Origin: Dipteris shenzhenensis
Lineage: Eukaryota; Polypodiophyta; Polypodiopsida; Gleicheniales
DNA: 64,000 nucleotides
Direction: 5' to 3' (one strand)
Assembly: GCA_047967505.1 (NCBI GenBank)
Contig: CM106540.1
In this document: in pieces, positions 47,254 to 57,716 of the stretch
How positions within the stretch are numbered: position 1 is the stretch's first letter
Layout of the letters: the number at the start of each line of letters is the position of its first letter
Notes under the pieces: generated by a model
The model's input: the letters and a program-made list of their open reading frames with translations, nothing else
Databases searched by the model: none
Told to the model about the DNA's origin: nothing
Program-made: the position numbers and the translations under genes

Positions 47254-50200
47254 ATGGTGAAGATTCCAGTGTTTCGAGGGACCCAAGGGGAGGACCCGGA
47301 GTCTTATCTTCGGGATTTTGTTCGAGGATGCCGGCTTTCTGGATGGTCCATGAAGGATCGGCGGGCGGAGATTTTGCCTGATTTTCTTGAAGGTGTAGCC
47401 TTGAGTTGGCATGAGACCTTGCCGGACTCTACCAAGGAGGACTGGGACCAAGTGGTGGCAGCAATGAAGCAGAGATTTGGGGCAGTGGAGTCGCCAAATG
47501 CTTTGATGTTGCAGTTGGACCGGTTCTGTCAAGGAGAGGGTGAGTTGGTCTCTGCATTGGCAATCCGATATGAAACTTTATGGACAAAGTATGAAAGGGC
47601 AGCTTTGCGAGCTGTGGCATCGGCATCATCGGCCCCTCAAAGTCTCTCAGGGATGGAGCACTTAAAGATGAGCAAATTTGTTATGGCTTTGGAGCCTCGT
47701 CTTCGCTCAAAGGTAATGAGTAAAGATCCAACAACATACGTGGAGGCGCTTCGCATTGCGACCAAGAAAGAAGCTTCTCTTAAGATCGAATCCTCTTTTG
47801 TGTCTTCAACAGCTTCAACTTCTAAGGTGGAGGTAATGGTGGGCACTCCTCAGGTACCAAAGTCCTTTGAGTTAGATCATAATATTTCCCAATTGATGGC
47901 AGAGTTTGCTGATTTGAAATTGCATTTGGTTAATGCACGACAACCTAGAGCACCAAAAAGTGAAGATACGCCTCGAGATAGGAGTGGGGTCACTTGCTAT
48001 GAATGTAATGAAAAAGGTCACTATCGCCCCGAGTGTCCTAGATTGAGAAAGAAAGAAGAAAAACAAGTATCCTTGTTAGAAGCTTCTTCAGGGGATGAGG
48101 AAAGAGAGGTAATGATGGCTAAACGGGGGCGTGGTAAACCAAAAGAAGAAGAAGAAAGCAAGGAAGAAGTAGATGAGGAACATCAGGAAGAGGAACACCG
48201 TAGTAAGAAAAAGAAGGCATCTAGAAGGAGAATTAGCCAGTCAGACTTTCCTTTAGGACAAGGAATTGGAAGCTATGACTTGTTGTCTGACCTTAAAGAA
48301 AAGGAAGCTCATATCACCTTTGGTCAATTACTTGCTTCGTCTCCAAAACTACGGAAGGAATGGGGAAAACTAGCAAGCACAAGGGTGTCAAAGAAGAAAA
48401 AGAAGAAAAGTGCCAATCCTATTGTTCAAAAGGTAGATATAGATGTTGGTGATGATGTACCTATGGTTGATGTGATCATTGATGGTCAAGTGATTTCTAA
48501 TGTGTACATTGATGGAGGTGCATCGATTAATGTCATGAGTGAGAAAACCATGATTGATGCTGATTTAAAATACTCTAGTACTACCTCTCCTTATCGCATC
48601 AAATTGGCAGACAACACTAGGGTTAAGACCTTGGGAGTTGTGAAGAATCTAGAAGTGGATGTATGTGGAATTTCTATGCCGACTACTTTTCAGGTGATCC
48701 CTACCAAGCCAGATGCACGTGCCTATCCATTGATTTTGGGAAGGCCTTGGCTACGCAAGGTGAAGGCTGTTCAAAAGTGGGTTACTGGGGAATTGATTTT
48801 GCAGGGAAATGATAAGAAGGTGCGCTACAACATCAGAAGCCGCAAGAAGGAAGTTGTCAAGGAGGAGTCTTCAACATCAGAGAGTTCAAGCTCTGACTTA
48901 ACCGATGAAGAAGAAGAGACAGGGTGTAGCTCCGAGGAGTCCAACTCAGAGGGTGAGGTGGAAGGAGTGGCCTTTGGTCTTTGTCTTGGTGCTGATCGGG
49001 ATGAGTCAGGAAGGAACAAGGTGGTGGTGCAAGAAGATCCTGTAGAGACACTTCATGTGGAGGATGTGGAGCACACTAAACGACGCCAACGCAATGAAGA
49101 GCTTCTTGGTGATTCTCTATCAGGTAGTGAGAAGCTCCAGTACTTGGATATGCTAGATGATTTTCCATGTCTCTTTGCAACAAGCTATTCACAGGTTCGA
49201 CCAGTCTCTCTTGTGGAGCACAAGATTGAGTTGAAGCCAGAAAGCAAGCCAGTTGTGCAACGCTTAAGGCGATTGGGGGTGATCCAAGCTGAGGCACTAA
49301 AGAAAGAGGTAACACAACTACTTGAGGCAGGATTCATCTTTCATGTTGATGATTCAGAATGGATATCTCCTGTAGTTGTCACACCAAAGAAAGGAAATAA
49401 GTGGCGAGTCTGTGTGGACTTTCATCCCTTGAATGCATGCACTAAGAGGGATCATTTTCCTTTGCTATTCCAAGATGAAATACTAGACCAAGTAGCAGGG
49501 CATGAGATGTATTCTGTATGTGATACTTTCAAATTCGTATTCGGGAGGAAGATCAAAAGAAAACATCATTCGTCACACCTTGGGGAGTTTTTGCTTACAG
49601 AGTGATGCCTTTTGGGTTGACCAATGCACCAGCTACTTTTCAAAGGTTCATGAGTCAAGTCCTGGAGCCTTACTTGGGAAAGTTCATACGGGTGTTTTTG
49701 GATGATTTTTGCATTTATTCTTGGCGCATAGATCACATGGAAAAGTTAAAGATGGCCTTAGCTAGGATTGATGAAGCAAAAGGGTGTCTAAATCCTAGCA
49801 AGTGTCATTTGGCTCAAACAAAAGTAGTCTTGTTGGGGCATATTGTGTCTCAAGAAGGCTTGCAAATGGATCCTGACAAGGTTCAAGCAATCATGGCATT
49901 GCCAAGTCCTGAGAGTGTCACTGGTGTTCGCAGAATTCTAGGAAAGAGCAAGTATTATCAATGCTTTTGTGATGATTTCACAGAGATAGTGCATCCCATG
50001 AACTTGTTGACAAGAAAAGGAGTTTCTTTCCGATGGGGTGTGGAGCAACAAGAGTCTTTCCAACTACTTAAGGAGGCCATGAGTAAGGGCCCAATATTGA
50101 AGCCCCCTGATTGGTCTCAAGACTTTTATGTAAATCCAAGTGTATCTTTGCATTCAGTTGGTGCTGTATTGCTACAAAAAGGAGAGGCAAGTAGAATGCA

Positions 50201-51170
50201 ACCCACCTATTATGCCAGCCGACAACTTACAGATGTGCAGACAAGGTATGAAGAAATGGAGCAGCAAGCTCTCTCTTTGGTGTTTTCAGTCAGAAAGTTT
50301 CGCTCCTATTTATTACCTCGACCATTTTTCTTCCTTACCTCTCAGTCTGTATTAGCATATCTAGTTCGCAAGCCTAATCCTGGGGGGAGATTTGCAAAAT
50401 GGTTGTCAGAGCTTCAAGAGTTCTCTTTCTCTTTTGTCACTAAAAATACCACTAGGTCCACTATGGCAGATTTGCTCACAGGGTGGGAGGATCTAGGAGA
50501 AGAAAAGAAATGTAAGGAGAACATTAAAGATGAAAGGGATACACCACCAACAGCTTTTGTTTTGTATTTTGATGGGGCTTTTAGTCCTTCATGCCAACAA
50601 GGAGCCGGGGGGATAGTCTTGATGAATCCTGAAGGTCAAGAGGTATGGGCAAGAGGACAAGAGCTTCCAGGTATCACAACTAACAATGCAGCTGAGTATA
50701 ATGCTTTGATTCTTGGTTTGGAGGGTTGTCTTCAAAGTCAAGTTAAAGAATTACAAGTAAGAGGAGATTCTCAGCTTATTATAAAGCAAATGCAAGGGCA
50801 TTACCAGACAAGAAGTCCTCATTTGAAGGAGCTTAATCAAAAGGCTATGGCACTATGTAGTCAGTTTGATTTTTGCAAGTTTGTTCATATAAACAGAAAA
50901 GAAAATCAAAGGGTAGATGAGTTAGCTACTCAAGCCATTGTAGATCCAGACCGAGGGGTGGTTTCTTGGGTAGACACTAGATGGCCAAAACTACAAGATG
51001 TTCAGCAATATGTGGAAGAAGGCATGTTTCCTCGAGGGTTAACTCCACAACAGAAGCAGAGATTGGTTACTTTTGGCCACGCCTCCATAAGGATGTATAT
51101 GAATGTCACGAATAGAACCTATCAGCTTGAGGATGTTGATGGCATGGTGATACCCGGATGCACCAATTAG
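47254..51170 (+). pseudogene. gypsy B Gag-Pol, one frameshift, integrase catalytic core deleted
   Basis: Start chosen at 47254 (MVKIPVFRGTQG). Gag is followed by a CCHC knuckle (CYECNEKGHYRPEC, about residue 248), a Lys/Glu-rich linker, protease (YIDGGASINVM, about residue 417) and RT (VEHKIELKP, WRVCVDFHPLN). Near 49530 about 13 nt appear missing where the SGYN of the RT should be, shifting frame. RT then continues ([23 protein letters not shown]) to 51170. The first RNase H is degenerate, with no TDAS motif. A second RNase H is well preserved with all four acidic residues (LYFDGAF, NNAAEYNAL, RGDSQL, RVDELA). Only about 80 residues follow, ending in an integrase-tail-like TYQLEDVDGMVIPG. 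Loss of integrase means it could only have moved with help. Confidence 0.88.
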
Positions 51171-51258
51171 TATCACCTTAAATTCTTCTATGCTCAACCA
51201 CCTTGAGGGCCAGCAGACCCTCTCTATACTAGAGAGGATCTACTGGGGGGGGAAAAGA

Positions 51259-53149
51259 TGTGACGCCAAAATTTGATATTTTTAACTTGGCATTGATATT
51301 GTTTTTCTCTATGTTTGATAAGGGTTTGAGTATCAAGTGATAGCCTAGTGGCTCTCACTTATTTCTATTTTCTATGATATTGTATGGGATTGAGAGGATG
51401 AGTGGAATGGCTCATTGTAAATACCATAGGTATGAATTATAAATACCTTGGTATGGGGTGAGAGTTATTTGTGTATGGGATATTATGAGTTTTTTAGAAG
51501 ATAGAAAGAGTAAGTCATATAAAGAGGTGGGCTCATGTCCATGTGTTCCAATAATATAAGAGAGGCCACATGCCAAGCGTGTGGAAGGCATGTGGAGGAG
51601 TATGAAGTCAAGAGGAATCCTTCTAGAACTCCTATGTGGAATAAGGAGGATGTGGACATGTGGAAAAGAGGGTCCCTATGGGCTCCATGTGAGGAGACTC
51701 TTGACTTCCTCAATATTTTAAGAGTCTTGAGCATCTTTTGATGGGACACATGGCAAGAGTAGCCAAAAAGGACATGGATGGTGACATACGTGCTTATGTG
51801 ATTGATGGGGAAAGGAATCTACAGGCAGCAATTGTAAATGGGTGAAGGAGGGTATCAAAATCTCTATAAAAGGAGCCCTCCTCTCCCTTGTTCATTAGAG
51901 TCTCTTCCACCATTAGGCCTTATGTTGCTGTAGTTCTAGTCTCCCCAAGCCTCTTCCATGAGCCTTCTCTTCCTCTTGTAGATATTCTCTTATGTAGACT
52001 CTTGAGTCCTTCTCTCTCTAGTTTATTCTCTCTCTATGAGTAGTCTTGGAGCTTCCACTCCCTCTTGTATGTATGAAACCTCTTCTTCTCCCTTGTGTTT
52101 ATAGTGTTGAGGTGGATTCTCACTCTATTTATAATGACGGTCACTTCAGGTTCTCTCTCTCTTGAGTGTCTCTTCCCTTTTCTTTCTTTCAAAGCCTTAA
52201 AAGTTCTTTCTATTCGGCTGCTCACTGTGCACACATGGTCCATTTGTTTCCCGAGCCACTATGCAAACTTCTTCCCTTCTTCTAGGCAAAATCTATGAGA
52301 GGTGGATCGTTGATGAAGGTGGAGTCTTGAGGGAGCATCCTGCTCAGGCGAAATTAGCCTGGGTGGAGGGTAGTTTTCATGGCAGTTTGACCCCCTGTTA
52401 GTATTTTGCTCATAACTTTCTGCTCGATAGTCTGATTGTAATGAAATTTATATCAGCGCAAAGCTCTCTTCAAGACGCATGTTTCTATGTGATCAGATCT
52501 TGAATCAGATACTATTGCAAAAAGTTATAAGTCTCTGTGTTTGACAGTCTGTTTTCATGACAGTTTTTACCCCCTTCCAGTAAACTGTCCATATCTCTTC
52601 AACCGTCTGTCTGTTTTCAATGAAACTTATATCAGCGCGAAGCCCATCTCAAGGCGCATCTCTTTCTGTACTTGAATCTTTGATATCATGTCTCTACTGA
52701 AAGTTATAGGCCTCTGTGTCTAATGACAGTTTGTAGAGTGCTTTGAGCTAAGTATACAGGTGTCTATGAAGGAGGTGCAATGTTTCCTCGGAATCTACCC
52801 ATCCGACCTAATCAGCCCCTTCAAACTCCTCGATATATATCAGTTCATGTCATGTTGAGCCGCAAGATCTTCTTTCAACAACGTATCGCTCTTCTCTTTG
52901 GTGCAGACCGGCTCGCTGAGATTATGGCCTCTGCTGATCCTTTCCTTCTCCCTATGCTTGACTACAACATCACTTGGGATGTTACCATCTTCATTCTCAT
53001 CTAAGGGAGGAAAGTATGGTGTGGTATCTTGGCATAAAAGCTTCTTTCTAATGTCTCATTCTCAATGATAAGTATCTTTGGCAGTCAGTTCGAATGCTGC
53101 AGGAAGTGAAGAGGTGCATGAAGTTTATTACCCCCAACTTCATGTCACA
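51259..53149 (+). repeat. gypsy B 3' LTR
   Basis: Directly preceded by the purine tract GGGGGGGGAAAAGA (51245-51258). Same ends as the 5' LTR. Confidence 0.92.
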
Positions 53150-54395
53150 GTACCTGTCTTGTGTGTAGCAAATGGATTCTTTGGACATTCATAAGAGTAG
53201 TGTCCCTTCTCTTTACATTCATAGCATGTGACAAGTTCTTTGGTTCTTTGGTTAATATGTGACTTAGCAAGTTTCCAATTAGACTTAACATTATATCTAC
53301 CAACTTTACCTCTCACAACCTCCTGCTTGAAGTATGAAGTATGCTTCTTTGCTCGAGGGGTGTGAGTAGCAAAGCTTCTTCCCTGCTTTCTTTTTGACTC
53401 TAATGCCAAATCCATAGCATCAGAAGCTGTAGATGGTTGAAGCATACATACATCAACACGAATAGTAGGGTGTAAACCCTCAACAAATGTACGACATTGC
53501 TCCTTTTGGGACACTTTCTGAATAGTTTGCAATTTAAGTAGAGGAAAGATATTTCTCGGTGTATGCGTCCACACTCTCATTATCCAACTGCCTCAATCTT
53601 TGCCATTGCCTACGAGTATCCTCTTCAAATTGTGTAGGTAGGAAGCGCTTCTTGATTTTATCTTTGAATGCTTCCCATGTCTTTGGAACATGAGTGCTTT
53701 TGGCAACCACACTCCACCATAATTGTGCATTTCTTGTCATGTGACTTGCAACAAGTTTTACCTTCTCAATCACTTCGTACCATTCTCCCAACAAGTATTG
53801 ATTGAAAGAACTAATCCACACAAGTAAACCTTGTCCATCTCTTTTACCATCATCTTTTGGAAAAGAAAAAGTTTTGCGATTAATCTTACCAGACACGAAG
53901 CTTGAGTGCTTTCAAGATGGCCTTTCCCACATTGTCTTCATCGCTGGACTCATGTGAGGTAGTGTCATGATGTCATTGTAGTGAAGTCTTCACATGTCGC
54001 TTCTTCTTCCTTTGATGTCTCATCTTGCTTTTTTCACACTCACTATCATTGGTGTTTGATGATTTGTTGCTTTCACTTTTTTCATCATCTCTGTCCTTCA
54101 TACGCTTCTTTGTGACTTTGGTCATCTCTTCTAACACTCGATTTGTGCATTCTTCGTTGGCTTTATGCATGTTGCACATGTTGTGCATGTACTCAAGTTC
54201 TTGCTCAAGGTCCCATGCATGATGTTTCCATGCATCCAGTGAATTTGATGCATGCATAGGTTCCTCATCCTCAATCGATATAGGTGGTTTCCAAGAAGTT
54301 GTCATCACTTGGCATAGAGCATCTTCAATCTCTTGACGTTGTTGCTTCTCATGCTGATAGCGTTCTCGCCATTCTTCCTCAGTAAAGTCATCCAT
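53150..54395 (-). pseudogene. gypsy A gag
   Basis: The minus-strand start MDDFTEEEWRERY is at 54395. The Gag capsid core (WISSFNQYLLG, KVKLVASHMTRNAQLWW, TWEAFKDKIKKRFLP) is followed after a frameshift near 53560 by TFVEGLHPTIR and a CCHC knuckle (CYECKEKGHYSYEC). The reading frame continues across the gypsy B insertion into the protease. A stop and frame change near 53900-53970 also break it. Gag forms the particle that packages element RNA. Confidence 0.8.
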
Positions 54396-54797
54396 GCCCT
54401 GAATTGGATTGAACAGATGGAAGCACTTGCCCCCATTGTTCAAATTTAAGTTATGGAAATCAAATTGAGTACCATAAGCTTTGCATCCAAGATATAGGAA
54501 AAGAAAATAGTAGTGCTTTTCCATTTTTCTATGTATTGTTTCGATTCCTGTCTATTAAAAGTTCCTATTTTGGGTACAAGTTTGCAGCACATCTAGTTGT
54601 ATACTCAACATTATAACCAACACCTATTGACTATACTATCACAAATTACCATTGATTGATATAAATGACTATGTATCCATGCTTATACTAGGGAGGATAC
54701 TATAGCATATTAGGTCATGGAAAAATGCATTTTGATGAAAATTTCATGAGTATATGTATTGAGATTTGGTCAAAAAATGATGGTGCCTTCTTAAGCA
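54396..54797. other. gypsy A upstream edge; no LTR found
   Basis: The 5' LTR and primer site expected here are absent: nothing resembles the 34297-35203 LTR. The gypsy sequence therefore ends at an unknown point between about 54400 and 54800. Confidence 0.5.
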
Positions 54798-54887
54798 TAT
54801 AGATAAAAAACTACAACTAGATCTGGGCAGGAAGCCGTATTGACAAAGAATATGTTTTATTTGAGTTTTGTAATTTTAGCATATAAC
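54798..54887 (+). repeat. 90-bp direct repeat, left copy
   Basis: Starts TATAGAT and ends TTTAGCATATAAC. It is 85 of 90 identical by eye to 61321-61410, and the two copies bracket the Helitron-bearing segment. Confidence 0.9.
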
Positions 54888-54922
54888 ACACACACACACA
54901 CACATACACACACGCACACAAA

Positions 54923-55018
<96 letters not shown>
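54885..55018 (+). repeat. (CA)n then (GA)n microsatellite
   Basis: About 40 bp of CA-rich repeat followed by about 90 bp of uninterrupted GA. Confidence 0.95.
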
Positions 55019-55019
<1 letters not shown>

Positions 55020-55299
55020 GTTTTTATTTATAGGAGATGGTGGAATGTGTATCACATTCAGTATGTCTTCATAGGAGCAAGATGCTATATGCAACACATA
55101 GGGCACGTCATGATGTTGCTAGGCAAAGAACTGTATTGAAAAGGCAAGCTCCTAGAAATGTAGAGGTAGCTATGGAATTTCATCCAGATGGTGCACTTAA
55201 TTTGCCTTTTGGAGAAAGAAATGCACAAATACTCCTATTATAAGTAGAAGGATATCTATGGTCGCAACAACTAGGGCTTCTACACGTTCTATTGCTAGA

Positions 55300-57716
55300 C
55301 AACATGTTGCAAACAACTAGTGCAATGCCAACAACATAGATACGATTTCCAATTCAGATGAGTGCCTCTCTATTCTGTGTCGATTTCCTTTTAGTGATGA
55401 TATAGGGCACCCAGCTCTATATCCATTGGTCTTTTGTGCTCCTACTCTCCATACGCTTGGCCATATGAATCACCTTTGTGAATTTTTCCATGCTCAATTA
55501 TGGAAGCAAGAAACTCAAACAAATATGCATCGAGTTGTAGGAAAGCATTGTTGTAAAGTTGGTCGTCTAAGATTATTGCCATTAGAGGAGCCACTCGAGA
55601 CTTTAAAGACTTTATTGCATGGAAATGATTCCATGAGTAAATCATTTAAGAAGAACATAAGGGCTTATAATAGTGTGATGGCATTTGTTAGATGGAATGT
55701 TTCAGGGGAATATCAGTATACTCAATTTTTGAGTTCATGGTAGTGTGTACCACCGTGTCAAAAATTTGTTGCCTGATGAGATTAGACATGAAGTCCCATG
55801 TTTTGCACAGCTATACGTGTTTAACACAGAGCATGAATTGCAAAACCATTTGAATGGGATGCCTGGATTGGATGCTGGTATTTTGGAGCAGTTGCAGGGA
55901 ATGATGCATGCCTACAATCCATATGCTAGTGCATTGTTAGCTGTGGGGGAAGTTTTAAAAAGAAATCCATATGTAGACTTAAAGATGGTGATTTGTGAAA
56001 ATCGCTCAACCTCCAAACAATACTTAGCTCCCACTACTAGTGAGCTTGCCGCTATCATGCCAGGGCAAGGGGATGACTTTGATCTTGGAAATCGAGACAT
56101 CCAAATTTTAAACCGCAATGGGATTGTCAAAAGAATATCCAATTTGCATCGATCATACATGCCTCTCATGTATGTTCTTCTATTTCCTCGAGGGGAGGAT
56201 GGTTGGCATGTACATGTCATGCCATATAGTGATGTTCCTAGTGACATGCCATTACACGAGATACAGAGTCATAAGAGCATTACACAAAGGCAATACTATG
56301 CATACCATCTCCAAGTGAGAGAAAATACAAATGCTTGCCTTATGTGTGGAGGAAGATTGCTACAACAATACATTGTTCATGCATACAGTAGCATAGAAGG
56401 ATCTAGGCTGATATGGATACGGAACAATCAAGCGTCTCTACGTGCAAAAGTTTATCAAGGATTGAGGGACATGGTGAATACAGTTGATGGGACACATAAT
56501 GTAATCGGAAATGTTGTAGGGAGGAGAATTATGTTGCCATCTTCCTTTACAGGAGGACCATGATATATGTGTCAGTTATATCAAGATGCAATGGCTATTG
56601 TCAGAAAAAGAGGTAAAATTGATTTGTTTATTACATTCACTTGCAGTCCGAAATGGCATGAAAAATTTGAAGCTCTATTTCCAGGCCAAAGTGCACAGGA
56701 TCCACTAGATTTGAAAACCCGTGTGTTTTATCAAAAGCACAAAGACATGATGCAATCAATTTTGAAGGATAATCTGTTTGGCAAAGTGGCTAGGTATGTC
56801 TGTGTGATAGAATTTCAGAAGAGAGGTTTGCCACACTCACATATACTATTGATTTTAGACGGTGCATTCAAACCTACAAAGGTTACCCACTATGATCGAT
56901 TGGTATACATGTGCTGAGCTTCCTGATGTGGCATTATTTTCAGAGTTGCATGCAGTCATTAAACAGTGTAATGTTCATGGTCCATGTGGTGCATTGAATC
57001 CCTCTGCTACTTGCTTGGGGGGGTCACTCATCATATGTAACCCTATCACGTGAGTTCAACAGAAGGATATTTTTTATTTCTAAAATTTACAGAAAGAAAT
57101 ATACATAAGGGACTATTTAAAATAGTTTTGGGAAAAATTTACAGATTTGTATAGAAAAGGGGTACATTTTATTAACAAAATCTTTTACAGATAAGGGATT
57201 TTAAATATAGGCCTTGAACGCACGTGATATAGAGGGTTTATACATAGTAACCCCCCCGAGGCTACTTGCATGGTGGAAGGTAAATGCAATCGTCATTACC
57301 CACGGGCCTTCTCGCCATGTATTGTTGTGGGTAATCATGGTTATCCTATTTACATGTGTCGGGATGATGGTAGACATATACAAGTGAAAGAGGGTGTGGT
57401 AGACAATCGTTGGATTGTGCCTTTCAATCCTTTCCTTTTGATGAAGTATAAGGCACACATTAATGTTGAAGTTTGCTCCACAATCATAGCCATTAAGTAT
57501 CTATATAAATACGTATATAAGGGTCATGATAGAGCAACGATCAGGATGCAGATGACAAATACTATGGAAGGGCGAGGAGCATTGCACAACTCAAATGATG
57601 GGGTCATTGATGAGATTAGCAGGTATTTAGATGCACGGTATGTGTCGACATCAGAAGCATGTTGGCAGATCTATGAGTATGACATGCATGATGAAAAGCC
57701 CGATGTGTAGAGGCTA
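55300..57716 (+). pseudogene. Helitron Rep half (Helitron_like_N and HUH nuclease)
   Basis: N-terminal region: VGKHCCKVGRLRLLPL and FKKNIRAYNSVMAF, then after a frameshift LPDEIRHEVPCFAQLYV, LMYVLLFPRGEDGW and SITQRQYYAYHLQVR. At 56561 a TGA replaces the Arg of the conserved GGPRYM segment (probably CGA to TGA). The Rep part has FITFTCSPKWHE and GLPHSHIL (the HUH motif, with both histidines present), then after a frameshift near 56910 ELPDVALFSELHAV and, past the inserted element, GKCNRHYPRAFS and KYLYKYVYKGHDR. The last is the two-tyrosine motif that nicks DNA. A TAG at 57708 interrupts PDV.RLQVHLP. Confidence 0.85.
57014..57260. mobile_element. small TIR element, copy 3 (247 bp, MITE-like)
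   Basis: Ends CTTGGGGGGGTCACT and, on the other strand, CTCGGGGGGGTTACT. Inner TIR words TATCACGTGAGTTCAA and TATCACGTGCGTTCAA correspond. A perfect 8-bp target duplication GCTACTTG is at 57006-57013 and 57261-57268. It sits inside the Helitron Rep coding region. Element plus duplication is 255 bp, a multiple of three, and the Rep frame is the same on both sides. Confidence 0.88.

Larger units (their letters stand above)
44691..53149 (+). mobile_element. Ty3/gypsy element B (Tat-like, long LTRs, integrase core missing)
   Basis: Complete frame of two long LTRs (1889 and 1891 bp, TGTGAC...GTCACA), primer site, gag-pol and purine tract. It is inserted in gypsy A between gag and protease. The flanks show a GTAC duplication (44687-44690 and 53150-53153), and removing the element with one GTAC gives an unbroken frame in gypsy A. 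The LTRs differ at roughly 50 positions by eye (about 97% identity), mostly transitions. Confidence 0.92.
34297..54524 (-). mobile_element. Ty3/gypsy chromovirus A (antisense, host of the nest)
   Basis: Read on the minus strand: gag (about 54395 to 53150), protease, RT, RNase H, integrase, degenerate chromodomain, polypurine tract and 3' LTR. It is split by gypsy B (44691-53149), a DUF4216 fragment (43475-43815) and a Copia element (35949-41519). Subtracting these leaves about 5.9 kb, normal for a chromovirus missing one LTR. No 5' LTR was found beyond 54.5 kb. In-frame stops and frameshifts occur throughout. Confidence 0.85.

Noticed and set aside
44691-53149. The two 1.9-kb near-identical segments as a segmental duplication of a gene
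   Set aside because: They have TG...CA ends, a primer site and purine tract inside, and a shared target duplication outside, so they are LTRs.
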